64,000 nucleotides of DNA from Rhodoplanes sp. Z2-YC6860 (GCF_001579845.1 NZ_CP007440.1:6780029-6844028); one strand, 5' to 3'; positions 8,729 through 17,963 are shown, counted from the first letter of the stretch. Notes: generated from the letters alone by a model not told the origin. A program made the numbers and translations.

Positions 8729-9382
8729 ATGAGTGGCGTGACCGCAAAAGCCAAATTCCTGTTCGACCAAGACTTCGCGCCAACCGCCAAGGCCGAGAAG
8801 GCGGTCGCCGCGGCCGAGCACGCGCTGATGCTGGCCGAAGCGGAAGCCAAGGGCTTCCGCGAGGGCTATGCGGGAGGCCAGCAGGACGCCACCGCTGCCG
8901 CCACCCAGCAGACCGCCACAGCCTTCGGGCAGATCGGCGACGCCATCGAGCGCTTTGCACGTGGTGTGGTCGCGGCCGAGCAGCGCATCGAGCAGGAATC
9001 CATCGAGCTTGCGCTCGCCATTGCCCGCAAGATCGTGCCGGAGCTGATGGCGCGCCAGCCGTTCGGCGAGGTCGAGGCCCTCGTCACCGAATGCTTCCGC
9101 CAGCTCACGTCGGCGCCGCATGTCGTGGTGCGCGTCAACGACGCGCTGCTCGAGACCGCCCGCGAGCAGCTCACCGAAATCGCCCGCAATCGCGGCTTCG
9201 ACGGCCGCGTCGTGGTGCTGGCCGAGCCCGAAATCGCGCTCGGCGACTGCAAGATCGAATGGGCCGACGGTGGTGTGATCCGCGACATCAACAAGATCGA
9301 CGCCGCCGTGACCACCGCCATCGCCCGCTATCTCGGCGCACGGCCTTCAGCCCTGATGCCTGAACTTGGAGACATCACATGA
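8729..9382 (+). CDS. fliH: Flagellar export ATPase regulator FliH
   Basis: 217 residues. The order after fliG, a long Ala/Glu-rich N-terminal helix (about 20-60) with the FREGY/GGQ segment typical of FliH glycine repeats, and a C-terminal V/A-ATPase E-subunit-like domain (EQESIELALAIARKIVPELM, later VVLAEPEIALGDCKIEW) identify FliH. It binds the FliI ATPase, whose gene lies separately at 32483-33817, and docks it at the C-ring. Its stop overlaps the fliN start by four bases (ATGA). Sequence conservation of FliH is low, so context carries part of the call. Confidence 0.88.
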   Translation: MSGVTAKAKFLFDQDFAPTAKAEKAVAAAEHALMLAEAEAKGFREGYAGGQQDATAAATQQTATAFGQIGDAIERFARGVVAAEQRIEQESIELALAIARKIVPELMARQPFGEVEALVTECFRQLTSAPHVVVRVNDALLETAREQLTEIARNRGFDGRVVVLAEPEIALGDCKIEWADGGVIRDINKIDAAVTTAIARYLGARPSALMPELGDIT

Positions 9383-9732
9383 ACGACAAAGTCCCGCTTC
9401 CCGATCTCGACAACGCCGCGGCTCCGCCGGCCGATCCGGCCGATTCCACCATCGCCGCCCAGGACGGCGAGAACAACGCGCGAAGCGCGGCCGACCTCGA
9501 AGCGGTGTTCGACGTGCCGGTGCAGGTGTCGGCGATTCTCGGCCGCGCCCGCATGGATGTCGGCGAACTGCTGCGGCTTGGCCCCGGCATGGTGCTGGAG
9601 CTCGACCGCAAGGTCGGCGAAGCGATCGACATCTACGTCAATAACCGCCTGGTCGCCCGCGGCGAGGTGGTGCTCGTCGAGGACAAGCTCGGCGTGACGA
9701 TGACGGAAGTCATCAAGACCGAAAGAAACTAG
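9379..9732 (+). CDS. fliN: Flagellar motor switch protein FliN
   Basis: 117 residues. The C-terminal SpoA domain is clear: FDVPVQVSAILGRARM, GELLRLGPGMVLELDRKVGE, IYVNNRLVARGEVV, LGVTMTEVI. FliN makes up the bottom of the C-ring, where it binds FliH and, in many species, CheY-P. The N-terminal 45 residues are disordered-looking and Ala/Asp-rich. It overlaps fliH by four bases. fliM is not in this window. Confidence 0.96.
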   Translation: MNDKVPLPDLDNAAAPPADPADSTIAAQDGENNARSAADLEAVFDVPVQVSAILGRARMDVGELLRLGPGMVLELDRKVGEAIDIYVNNRLVARGEVVLVEDKLGVTMTEVIKTERN

Positions 9733-9813
9733 AGCGTGATCCCGTCGAGCGGAAACCGCCGACCCGACGAGATCGTGCCGACAACACAGAAACACTAAGG
9801 AAAGGGCGAACCC

Positions 9814-11178
9814 ATGCGACTTCTGATTGTCGGAACGCTCAAAGGCCAGCTGACCTCCGCAACCAAGATGGCGATGGATCGCGGCGCCGCCGTGACCCAC
9901 GCCGAGACCATCGATCAGGCGCTCGCCGTGATGCGCGGCCGCGGCGCGGATCTCATGATGGTCGAGGTGGCGCTCGATATCGGCGATCTCGTCTCCCGCC
10001 TCGAGCTCGAGCACATCCATGTGCCGATCGTCGCCTGCGGCATCGAGAACAACGCCCGCGCAGCGGTCGACGCGATCCATGCCGGCGCCAAGGAATACAT
10101 TCCGCTGCCGCCCGACCCGGAGCTGATCGCCGCCGTTCTCGCCGCCGTGACCGACGATTCGCGCGACCTGATCTACCGCGACGACGCGACCGCCCAGGTG
10201 ATCAAGCTTGCCACGCAGATCGCCACTTCGGACGCGTCGGTGCTGATCACCGGCGAGTCCGGCACCGGCAAGGAGGTGCTGGCGCGCTACGTCCACACCC
10301 GTTCCAATCGTTCGAAGAAGCCTTTCATCTGCGTCAACTGCGCGGCGATCCCGGAAAATCTTCTGGAGTCCGAGCTGTTCGGCCACGAGAAGGGCGCCTT
10401 CACGGGCGCCATCGCGCGGCGCATCGGCAAGTTCGAAGAGGCGACCGGCGGCACGCTGCTGCTCGACGAAATCTCCGAGATGGACGTGCGGCTGCAGGCC
10501 AAGCTCCTGCGTGCCATCCAGGAGCGCGTCATCGATCGCGTCGGCGGCACCCGCCCGGTGCCGGTCGACATCCGCATCATCGCGACCTCGAACCGCAACC
10601 TCGCCGAGGCGGCGCGTGCCGGCACATTCCGTGAGGACCTCTTGTTCCGCCTCAACGTCGTCAACCTCAAGCTGCCGCCGCTCCGCGAGCGTCCCGCCGA
10701 CGTCATCGAGCTCGCGCAGTTCTTCGCCAAGAAATATTCCGAAGCCAATGGCGTGGCGCTGCGGCCGTTCTCGGCCGAGGCCCGCCGGGCGCTATCGGTG
10801 CACCGCTGGCCGGGCAACGTCCGCGAGTTGGAGAACACCATCCATCGCGCGGTGCTGCTTGCGACCGGCACTGACATTGGCGTCGACGGCATCCTGACCC
10901 CGGACGGCGCGCGCCTCGATCAGGCTCGCTCGGGGCCCGCGGCTTACGCGGCGCAGGCCGCCGAGCAGGTGACGCGCACGCTGGTCGGCCGCACCGTCGC
11001 CGATGTCGAGCGTGACCTTATTCTCGAGACGCTCAAACATTGCCTCGGCAACCGCACGCACGCGGCCAACATCTTAGGGATCTCGATCCGCACCCTGCGC
11101 AACAAGCTCAACGAATACACGGCCGGCGGCGTGCCGGTGCCGCCGCCCGGCGGCGGCGAAGTCCGCGGCGCGGCTTAG
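9814..11178 (+). CDS. flbD: Sigma-54-dependent flagellar regulator FlbD
   Basis: 454 residues, the size of Caulobacter FlbD. The order is a receiver-like domain (1-110), an AAA+ domain with Walker A GESGTGKE, the sigma-54 contact loop GAFTGA, Walker B LLLDE and RLNV, then a Fis-type helix-turn-helix (HCLGNRTHAANILGISIRTL). It activates sigma-54 promoters of late flagellar genes. The receiver pocket is degenerate: the N-terminal acidic pair is replaced by Gly-Thr, the phospho-acceptor position is Glu51 (MMVEVA), and the strand-5 Lys is Leu (IPLPPD). Phosphorylation control is therefore unlikely, consistent with FliX-type control known for this family. It ends the fliF operon before a strong terminator. 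Confidence 0.94.
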   Translation: MRLLIVGTLKGQLTSATKMAMDRGAAVTHAETIDQALAVMRGRGADLMMVEVALDIGDLVSRLELEHIHVPIVACGIENNARAAVDAIHAGAKEYIPLPPDPELIAAVLAAVTDDSRDLIYRDDATAQVIKLATQIATSDASVLITGESGTGKEVLARYVHTRSNRSKKPFICVNCAAIPENLLESELFGHEKGAFTGAIARRIGKFEEATGGTLLLDEISEMDVRLQAKLLRAIQERVIDRVGGTRPVPVDIRIIATSNRNLAEAARAGTFREDLLFRLNVVNLKLPPLRERPADVIELAQFFAKKYSEANGVALRPFSAEARRALSVHRWPGNVRELENTIHRAVLLATGTDIGVDGILTPDGARLDQARSGPAAYAAQAAEQVTRTLVGRTVADVERDLILETLKHCLGNRTHAANILGISIRTLRNKLNEYTAGGVPVPPPGGGEVRGAA

Positions 11179-11180
11179 AA

Positions 11181-11222
11181 CTCAAGACTTGGCACTCAAG
11201 ACTTGGCCCTCAAGACTTGACG
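11181..11222 (+). repeat. Three tandem 14-base repeats after flbD
   Basis: CTCAAGACTTGGCA, CTCAAGACTTGGCC and CTCAAGACTTGACG follow head to tail (11181-11194, 11195-11208, 11209-11222) between the flbD stop and its terminator. Probably slippage expansion in the 3' untranslated region. Confidence 0.85.
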
Positions 11223-11226
11223 CTTC

Positions 11227-11260
11227 AAAGGCCGGCTTGAAGCCGGCCTTTTTCTTTTCT
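11227..11260 (+). terminator. Rho-independent terminator of the fliF-flbD operon
   Basis: Perfect 11-bp stem AAAGGCCGGCT / AGCCGGCCTTT with loop TGA, followed by a T-rich run. Its end touches the stop codon of the convergent binding-protein gene at 11259. Confidence 0.93.
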
Positions 11261-12227
11261 ACTCGATCACCTCATCGGCACGCGCCAGCACCGACGACGT
11301 CACCTCGAGGCCGAGCGTCTTCGCGGTCCTGGTGTTGACGATCAGTTCAAACCGCGTCGGCAGTTCGAATGGCAGGTCGCGCGGTGCCGCGCTCTTCAGA
11401 ATGCGGTCGACCTGCATCGCGATCCGCGCGAACAGATCGCGGTGGTCGGCGAAGTAGGACATCAGGCCACCGGCCTCGACGTCGCGCTTGGACATCAGCA
11501 TGGAAGGCAACCGGCGCTCGGTCGCAAGGCGGCCGGTGTCGGCGCCAAGTGCGAAGCCCTGCCCGGCCAGACGCAGCACCGCGTCCGCCTTCCATTCGAC
11601 GGCTTGCCGCATCGACCGCAGCAGATCGTCCGTGGACCGCATCGGAAACGTCCGATACTCGATGCCGAGCTTTCCTGCCGATGCCTCGATGTCTTTCATC
11701 TGTGGCGCAACGATCGGCTCGTCGGGATGCAGGAACACGGCCACGCGCCGGACCGACGGCGCGACCTCCTTCAGGAGCGCGATTCGCTTCGATGTGATGT
11801 CGCCCGCCATATTGGCGACGCCGGTGATGTTGCGTTCCGGACGCGCAATGCTTTTCACAAAGCCAAGCAGCACCGGATCGCCCACCGCCGCAGACACGAT
11901 GGGAATCGTACTGGTGGCGTCGGCCGCCGCCTGGGTGCCGGGGGTGTTCACCGCGACAATGACATTCGGCGCGGTTCGAACCGCATCGTCGGCCAGCTTG
12001 CGCAGGCGATCGAGCTTGCCGTCGGCGGAGACCACGTCGACGCGGAGATTGACGCCTTCCCGATAGCCAAGTCCGGCCAGCGTCTCGTGAAAGATTTTGG
12101 GAATCCATTGCGTCTGCGCCGGCGTCAGGACGACGACTCGCGGCATCTGCTGTCCGCATGCTACCTGACTACCGCAAAGCACGCCGAAAATCGCGAATAC
12201 GACGCGCCAATTCTTCAATGTGCCCAT
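11259..12227 (-). CDS. ABC-type substrate-binding protein (PF04392 family)
   Basis: 322 residues with an N-terminal signal peptide ending near QVACGQQ. The mature protein matches the ABC_sub_bind family: GLGYREGVNLRVD, then IVAVNTPGTQAAADAT, TSTIPIV, a central GVANMAGDITSKRIALLKE, and RLPSMLMSKRDVEAGGLMSY near the C-terminus. These proteins are periplasmic receptors of still poorly defined ligands (some bind tryptophan or other amino acids). No permease or ATPase gene lies beside it, so it is an orphan, as is common in Bradyrhizobium relatives. It converges with flbD. Confidence 0.85.
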   Translation of the reverse strand: MGTLKNWRVVFAIFGVLCGSQVACGQQMPRVVVLTPAQTQWIPKIFHETLAGLGYREGVNLRVDVVSADGKLDRLRKLADDAVRTAPNVIVAVNTPGTQAAADATSTIPIVSAAVGDPVLLGFVKSIARPERNITGVANMAGDITSKRIALLKEVAPSVRRVAVFLHPDEPIVAPQMKDIEASAGKLGIEYRTFPMRSTDDLLRSMRQAVEWKADAVLRLAGQGFALGADTGRLATERRLPSMLMSKRDVEAGGLMSYFADHRDLFARIAMQVDRILKSAAPRDLPFELPTRFELIVNTRTAKTLGLEVTSSVLARADEVIE

Positions 12228-12393
12228 TCAAAGCCCCCCAAGAACCGGCAAACGATTTTTCCGAAACCCCAGCATGGTCTGCACCTTTGCCTCTGACTGC
12301 AAGCCGACCAAGCGCTTCACGCAGCCGTGGAGGGCAACGGGCCAACCGTTGCTACCGGTTGCATCGAAGCGCAGGGCCTGAGTTAATCCGACG

Positions 12394-12738
12394 ATGAGCG
12401 TGATCTATAAAATCTGCACCGCGTCCGAATGGCACGAGGCCGAGCGTTCGGGCGCCTATCGCGGCTCGGCGGTCGACCGCAAAGACGGGTTCATCCATTT
12501 CTCGACCGCCGAACAGGCCGCCGAAACCGCCAGCAAATGGTTTGCCGGCCAGCACGACCTCGTCCTGGTTGCGATCGACGGCGATGCGCTTGGTGCGCGC
12601 TTGAAGTGGGAGCCGTCCCGCGGCGGTGCGCTCTTTCCGCACCTTTATGGCGAGCTTCTGCTGCAAGCCGTACTTCGCGTTGATCCGCTGCCGCTGGATA
12701 CCGCGGGACGGCATATTTTTCCGCAGGCTATGGCCTAA
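12394..12738 (+). CDS. DUF952 domain protein
   Basis: 114 residues covering the whole DUF952 domain: a start with IYKICTASEW, then DGFIHFSTAEQ and a closing FPHLYGEL. The fold resembles a minimal ADP-ribosyltransferase-like barrel, but biochemical function is unknown. The gene is divergent from the upstream binding protein; a 7-bp inverted repeat (GCAACGG/CCGTTGC, 12334-12352) lies before it. ATG 12394 is the natural start because homologues begin with this motif. Confidence 0.88.
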   Translation: MSVIYKICTASEWHEAERSGAYRGSAVDRKDGFIHFSTAEQAAETASKWFAGQHDLVLVAIDGDALGARLKWEPSRGGALFPHLYGELLLQAVLRVDPLPLDTAGRHIFPQAMA

Positions 12739-12821
12739 ACGCCTTTGCCGAAACGACACGTGCACGCCATATCGTCACGAGGGCGGTGTGAATTCGCGCG
12801 CGCTTGGACAGACAGCAGATC

Positions 12822-13553
12822 ATGGCCTCCTCTTCGCTGACATTCGCCATCGGTGACGTGCACGGCTGCTTCGCCAAGCTCGACAACCTGATGCACCGTT
12901 GTGCCGAATACGCCGGATCGCGGCCGCACCGCTTTGTCCTGCTCGGCGACTATATCGATCGCGGCACTGACAGCCGTCAGGTGATCAAGAAACTCCGGCG
13001 GCTCACCGGGCAGCGCCCGGACGAGGTCATCTGCCTCAAAGGCAATCACGAGGACATGCTGCTGTCCGCCGTCGATGAGCCGTGCGACTCGTTGTGGATC
13101 AACAACGGCGGCGACACGACTCTGGCGAGCTACGGTGTCGAAAGGCCTGCGGAGTTGCCGGCCGACGACATCGCCTGGATCCGCGGCCTGCCGCTCTGCC
13201 ATGACGACGGCCTGCGGTTCTTCGTCCATGCCGGCATTGATCCGGCGGTGCCGCTGGATCGGCAGGACGGCAACACGATGCTGTGGACGCGCAAGCGCTA
13301 TTCCGACGAGTTCAATCCCGGGCGTCTCATCGTGCATGGCCACACGCCGCTGCGCTCCCAACGTCCGGACCTCGGTCCCCACCGGATCAATCTCGACACC
13401 GGGGCGGTGTACGGCGGGCCGCTGTCTGCTGCGGCTTTTACCGATCAAGATGCCGCCCCGGAGGCGTTGCTGGTTGGATCGGAGGTTTTTCAGGTCGGCT
13501 GCGGCCCGAATGTAAAGCACTTGCAACGATTCGTGATAACTGACGAATATTGA
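12822..13553 (+). CDS. Serine/threonine protein phosphatase (metallophosphoesterase)
   Basis: 243 residues. It shows the PPP-family metal-site motifs in order: GDVHG, GDYIDRG and GNHE, then two later histidines (FVHAGI and VHGHTP). Such enzymes use two metal ions to dephosphorylate phosphoproteins or diadenosine polyphosphates; which one cannot be told. ATG 12822 is preferred to an in-frame TTG at 12804 because the phosphatase core begins soon after it. The stop codon lies inside the operator-like palindrome of the following RND efflux operon, so the two units are tightly packed. Confidence 0.9.
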   Translation: MASSSLTFAIGDVHGCFAKLDNLMHRCAEYAGSRPHRFVLLGDYIDRGTDSRQVIKKLRRLTGQRPDEVICLKGNHEDMLLSAVDEPCDSLWINNGGDTTLASYGVERPAELPADDIAWIRGLPLCHDDGLRFFVHAGIDPAVPLDRQDGNTMLWTRKRYSDEFNPGRLIVHGHTPLRSQRPDLGPHRINLDTGAVYGGPLSAAAFTDQDAAPEALLVGSEVFQVGCGPNVKHLQRFVITDEY

Positions 13554-13578
13554 CTTTCGTCATTCATATAATCATTAT
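13529..13578 (+). promoter_or_regulatory. Promoter and overlapping TetR-type operator of the RND efflux operon
   Basis: TGACGAA (13541-13547) and TTCGTCA (13556-13562) form a palindrome with an 8-base centre. A further half-site makes TTCGT/ACGAA/TTCGT at 13530, 13543 and 13556, each 13 bases apart, i.e. two overlapping palindromes. A -35 (TTGACT, 13550-13555) and a -10-like CATTAT (13573-13578), 17 bases apart, overlap the palindrome, as expected for repression by the TetR protein at the end of the operon. Confidence 0.65.
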
Positions 13579-13601
13579 ATTGCAGCGCAAGAGGTGCTGC
13601 A

Positions 13602-14714
13602 ATGGCTGGAAAAACCAATTTCGCCCAATATTCCAATACGTTGTCGGCAGCGCTGCTGCTGCTGACCCTGGCCTTGGGTCTGGTGGGCTGCAACGAGATC
13701 ACCGCGCAGACCGTAGCCCCGGCCCGGCCGGTCCTGGCCGTGCCCGTGCATTACGAGACCCAGGTCGCCGACCGCAGCTTCGTCGGCACCATCCGGCCGC
13801 GGATCGAAAGCGATCTCGGCTTCCGGGTCACCGGCAAGGTGCTGAAGCGCCTGGTCGAGGTCGGCAATCTGGTCGAAGCGGGCCAGCCGCTTGCCACTCT
13901 GGATGAGGTCGACCTCAGCCTCCAGGTCGAGCAGGCGGAAGCCGAGCAGCGCGCCGCGACCGGCGTGCTGGCGCAAGCCGCCGCCGCCGAGAACCGGGCG
14001 AAAGAGCTCAAGCAGAAGGGCTGGACAACCGACGCCCAGGTCGAGCAGGCCAGGGCCACCGCCGACGAGGCGCGGGCGCGGCTCAACCGCGGTGAACGCG
14101 CGCTCGAACTCGCCAAGAACTCGCTGTCATACGCGACGCTGGTCGCCGACGCGCCAGGCGTGGTCACCGCGACGCTGATCGAGCCCGGTCAGGTGGTGGC
14201 CGCCGGCCAGGCCGCGATCCGCGTGGCGCGGCTCGCCGAGAAGGAGACCGTGGTCGCGATTCCCGAAACGCTGCTGGCGCGCGCCAAGTCGGACGAAGCG
14301 CGGGTCGCCGTCTGGTCCGAGCCGAACAAGCGCTACGTCGCCAAGCTTCGCGAGCTTGCGCCCTCGGCCGACACCATGACGCGGACTTATCTCGCCAAGT
14401 TCTCGATGCCCGACGCCGACGGCAACGTGCAGCTCGGCATGACCGCGACGCTGACGCTGTCGGACCCGGCGAGCGAAAAGGTCGCACGTCTGCCGCTCGC
14501 CGCGCTGTTCGATCAGGGCCAGGGGCCGTCGCTTTATGTCGTCGATGACAAGACCGGCGCGCTGACGCTGAAGCGCGTCACCGTGAAGGCCTATCAGAGC
14601 AACGAAGTCCTGGTCAGCAGCGGTGTCGACGAAGGCAACAACGTCGTCGCGGTCGGCGTGCAGAAGCTCGACCCCGCGCAGAAGGTGCGGGTCGTCTCGT
14701 CGCTGTCGTTCTGA
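13602..14714 (+). CDS. RND efflux periplasmic adaptor lipoprotein
   Basis: 370 residues. The signal peptide ends with LALGLVGC, a lipobox with acylated Cys30, so the protein should be anchored to the inner membrane. It has the membrane-fusion-protein layout: barrel-sandwich half (GNLVEAGQPLATLD), an alpha-helical hairpin rich in Ala/Glu (about 110-175), second half (DAPGVVTATLIEPGQVV) and beta-barrel (LPLAALFDQG). It links the RND pump at 14784 to an outer-membrane channel, which is not encoded nearby. First gene of a three-gene operon with the pump and a TetR regulator. Confidence 0.92.
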   Translation: MAGKTNFAQYSNTLSAALLLLTLALGLVGCNEITAQTVAPARPVLAVPVHYETQVADRSFVGTIRPRIESDLGFRVTGKVLKRLVEVGNLVEAGQPLATLDEVDLSLQVEQAEAEQRAATGVLAQAAAAENRAKELKQKGWTTDAQVEQARATADEARARLNRGERALELAKNSLSYATLVADAPGVVTATLIEPGQVVAAGQAAIRVARLAEKETVVAIPETLLARAKSDEARVAVWSEPNKRYVAKLRELAPSADTMTRTYLAKFSMPDADGNVQLGMTATLTLSDPASEKVARLPLAALFDQGQGPSLYVVDDKTGALTLKRVTVKAYQSNEVLVSSGVDEGNNVVAVGVQKLDPAQKVRVVSSLSF

Positions 14715-14783
14715 AGCCAACGTACTGAAGCCAATTACCGAAGCTAAGCGTCCCAACGATCCCGATCGTCGAGGAGAACTTCC

Positions 14784-17700
14784 ATGCGCCGCTTCAATCT
14801 CTCGGCCTGGGCCGTCGCGCATCCTGCGCTGATCCTGTTCCTGATCGTGATGTTCGGCGGCGCGGGGCTTCTGTCCTACGAGAAGCTCGGCCGCGCCGAA
14901 GACCCCTCCTTCACCATCAAGGTCGTGGTGGTCACCGCGACCTGGCCCGGCGCCACCGCAACCGAGATGCAGGCGCAGGTCGCCGATCCGGTCGAGAAGA
15001 AAATGCAGGAGCTGCCCTACTTCGACAAGGTGACGACCTATACGAAGCCGGGCTTCACCGCGATGCAGGTGGCGTTCAAGGACAACACGCCGGCGCGCGA
15101 CGTGCCGCAGCTGTTCTACCAGATCCGCAAGAAAATCGACGACATCCGGAACGACCTCCCGGCCGGCGTACAAGGCCCGGCGGTCAACGACGAATACGGC
15201 GACGTCGATTCGATTCTTTACATGCTGACCGCCGACGGCGCCGACTACGCGCAGATGAAGAAGGTCGCCGAAGGCCTGCGCCAGCGGCTGCTCAAGGTGA
15301 AGAACGTCACCAAGGTCAATCTCTACGGCACCCAGGCCGAGAAGATCTTCGTCGAGTTCTCGAACTCCAAGCTCGCGACGCTCGGCATCACCACCGATCA
15401 GATTTTCCAGTCGCTCGCCAAGCAGAACGCCGTGGTGCCGGCCGGCACGGTGGAAACCGGCGCGCAGCGCGTGCCATTGCGCGTCACCGGCGCGCTCGAC
15501 GGCGCCAAGACCGTGGCCGAGACGCCGGTTGAGGCCAACGGCCGCACGTTCCGCCTGGGCGATATCGCGACCGTCACCCACGGTTATGTCGATCCGCCGG
15601 ACTTCCAGGTGCGCCAGGAGGGCAAGGCCGCGCTCGGCATCGGCGTCGTGATGGCGAGAGGCGCCAACATCCTCGAACTCGGCCCCGCGGTCGCAAGCGC
15701 CACGCAGGAATTCATGAAGGCCGTGCCGCAGGGCTTCGAGCTCGAACAGATCGCCGACCAACCAGTCGTGGTCGAGCATGCGGTCGGCGAGTTCGTGCAC
15801 TCCTTCATCGAGGCGCTGGCGATCGTGCTGTTCGTGAGCTTCCTCGCGCTCGGCTGGCGCACCGGCATCGTGGTCGCGCTATCGGTGCCGCTGGTGCTCG
15901 CCATCGTCTTCATCATCATGAATGCGATGGGCCTCGACCTGCACCGCATCACGCTCGGCGCGCTGATCATCGCGCTCGGCCTGCTGGTCGACGATGCCAT
16001 CATCGCGGTCGAGATGATGGTGGTGAAGATGGAACAGGGCTGGGACCGCATGCGCGCCGCATCCTTCGCCTGGGAGTCCACCGCCTTTCCGATGCTGACC
16101 GGCACGCTGGTCACCGCGGCGGGCTTCCTGCCGATCGGCTTCGCCAATTCATCGGTCGGCGAATATGCCGGCGGCATCTTCTGGGTGGTGGCGCTTGCGC
16201 TGGTCGCGTCATGGTTCGTTGCCGTGATCTTCACGCCCTACATCGGCGTCAAGCTCCTGCCGAACTTCAAGAAGGCCGCAGCCAGCCACGATCCGCACGC
16301 GATCTACGAGACACGCATGTATCGCGGGCTGCGCCGCATCATCGAATGGTGCGTCAATCGCCGCATCACGGTGGTGCTCGCCACGGTCGGCATCTTCGTC
16401 GCTTCGATCGTGGGTTTCGGCCGCGTGCAGCAGCAGTTCTTCCCGCTCTCGGAGCGGCCCGAGCTGTTCTTCCAGCTCCGACTGCCGGCCGGCACCGCGT
16501 TCGGCACGACGCTGCAGTCGGTCAAGAAGGCCGAAGCCATGCTCAAGGGCGACAAGGACATCGCGACCTACACGGCCTATGTCGGCCAGGGCTCGCCGCG
16601 GTTCTGGCTCGGCCTCAATCCGCAACTGCCGAACGAGTCCTTCGCCGAGATCGTCATCGTGTCGAAGGACGTCGACGCCCGCGAGCGCATCAAGGCGCGG
16701 CTCGAGAAGTCGGTCGCCGACGGCGCGCTGTCGGAGGCGCGCGTGCGCGTCGACCGCTTCAACTTCGGCCCGCCGGTCGGCTTCCCGGTGCAGTTCCGCG
16801 TGATCGGCCCTGACACCCAGAAAGTGCGCGACATCGCCTATCAGGTGCGCGAGGTGATGCGCACCGACGAAATGGTGGTCGACCCGCATCTCGATTGGAA
16901 CGAACAGTCGCCGTATCTCAAGCTCGTGGTCAACCAGGATCGCGTGCGGGCGCTCGGGCTGACGCCGCAGGACATCTCACAATCGCTCAGCATGCTGATC
17001 TCGGGCACGTCGGTCACCACGGTGCGCGACGGCATCGAGAAGGTCGAGGTGGTGGCGCGCGCTGTGCCGACCGAGCGGCTCGATCTCGGCCGCATCGGCG
17101 ACCTCTCGCTCTACACCCGCAATGGCGTGGCCGTGCCGCTCTCGCAGATCGCCAAGGTCGAATACTCCCACGAGGAGCCGATACTCTGGCGCATCAACCG
17201 CGACATGGCGATCACGGTGCGCGCCGACGTGATCGACGGCGTGCAGCCGCCGGACGTCACCAACGCGATCTGGCCGAAGCTCAAGGACATCCGCGACCAT
17301 CTCGAGCCGGCCTACCGGATCGAGATCGGCGGCGCCATCGAGGAGTCTGAAAAGGGCAACGCCTCGATCTTCGTGCTCTTCCCGCTGATGCTGTTCGTCA
17401 TGCTGACGCTGCTGATGATCCAGCTGCAGAGCATCTCACGGCTGATCCTGGTGTTCCTCACCGCTCCGCTCGGCATCATCGGCGCGTCGCTGGGCCTGAA
17501 CGTCGCCGACAAGCCGTTCGGCTTCGTGGCGCTGCTCGGCCTCATCGCGCTCGCCGGCATGATCATGCGCAACGCCGTGATCCTGGTGGACCAGATCGAG
17601 TCCGACGTGACCCACGGGCTGACCCGCCGCGAGGCAATCGTCGAGGCCACGGTGCGGCGCGCCCGGCCGGTGGTGCTCACGGCGCTCGCCGCGATTCTCG

Positions 17701-17924
17701 CGATGATCCCGCTGTCGCGCTCGGCCTTCTGGGGCCCGATGGCGATCACCATCATGGGCGGGCTGTTCGTTGCGACCTTCCTGACGCTCCTTTACCTGCC
17801 GGGTCTCTATGCCTTGTGGTATCGCAAGCGCCTGGACGAGCACGGCGACGCGGAAATTTCGCCCGCCGGCCCGGAGCACAGTTCGCCGCCGGTTCCGGGG
17901 CCGCTTGCGATTGCGGCCGAATAA
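14784..17924 (+). CDS. RND family efflux transporter permease
   Basis: 1046 residues, the standard size. It has twelve predicted membrane helices with two large periplasmic loops. The proton-relay pair is seen in LLVDDAIIAVE (helix 4), and the second half carries GLIALAGMIMRNAVILVDQIE (helices 10-11). It would expel drugs, solvents or metabolites with proton motive force in complex with the adaptor at 13602. The 69-base gap after the adaptor contains an AGGAGAA ribosome site. Its substrate cannot be inferred; the sequence looks like the AcrB/MexF broad class rather than the metal CzcA class. Confidence 0.95.
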   Translation: MRRFNLSAWAVAHPALILFLIVMFGGAGLLSYEKLGRAEDPSFTIKVVVVTATWPGATATEMQAQVADPVEKKMQELPYFDKVTTYTKPGFTAMQVAFKDNTPARDVPQLFYQIRKKIDDIRNDLPAGVQGPAVNDEYGDVDSILYMLTADGADYAQMKKVAEGLRQRLLKVKNVTKVNLYGTQAEKIFVEFSNSKLATLGITTDQIFQSLAKQNAVVPAGTVETGAQRVPLRVTGALDGAKTVAETPVEANGRTFRLGDIATVTHGYVDPPDFQVRQEGKAALGIGVVMARGANILELGPAVASATQEFMKAVPQGFELEQIADQPVVVEHAVGEFVHSFIEALAIVLFVSFLALGWRTGIVVALSVPLVLAIVFIIMNAMGLDLHRITLGALIIALGLLVDDAIIAVEMMVVKMEQGWDRMRAASFAWESTAFPMLTGTLVTAAGFLPIGFANSSVGEYAGGIFWVVALALVASWFVAVIFTPYIGVKLLPNFKKAAASHDPHAIYETRMYRGLRRIIEWCVNRRITVVLATVGIFVASIVGFGRVQQQFFPLSERPELFFQLRLPAGTAFGTTLQSVKKAEAMLKGDKDIATYTAYVGQGSPRFWLGLNPQLPNESFAEIVIVSKDVDARERIKARLEKSVADGALSEARVRVDRFNFGPPVGFPVQFRVIGPDTQKVRDIAYQVREVMRTDEMVVDPHLDWNEQSPYLKLVVNQDRVRALGLTPQDISQSLSMLISGTSVTTVRDGIEKVEVVARAVPTERLDLGRIGDLSLYTRNGVAVPLSQIAKVEYSHEEPILWRINRDMAITVRADVIDGVQPPDVTNAIWPKLKDIRDHLEPAYRIEIGGAIEESEKGNASIFVLFPLMLFVMLTLLMIQLQSISRLILVFLTAPLGIIGASLGLNVADKPFGFVALLGLIALAGMIMRNAVILVDQIESDVTHGLTRREAIVEATVRRARPVVLTALAAILAMIPLSRSAFWGPMAITIMGGLFVATFLTLLYLPGLYALWYRKRLDEHGDAEISPAGPEHSSPPVPGPLAIAAE

Positions 17925-17963
17925 GAAGATATAAGACCAAGAGAGCGCCTGAGATAAACGCCG

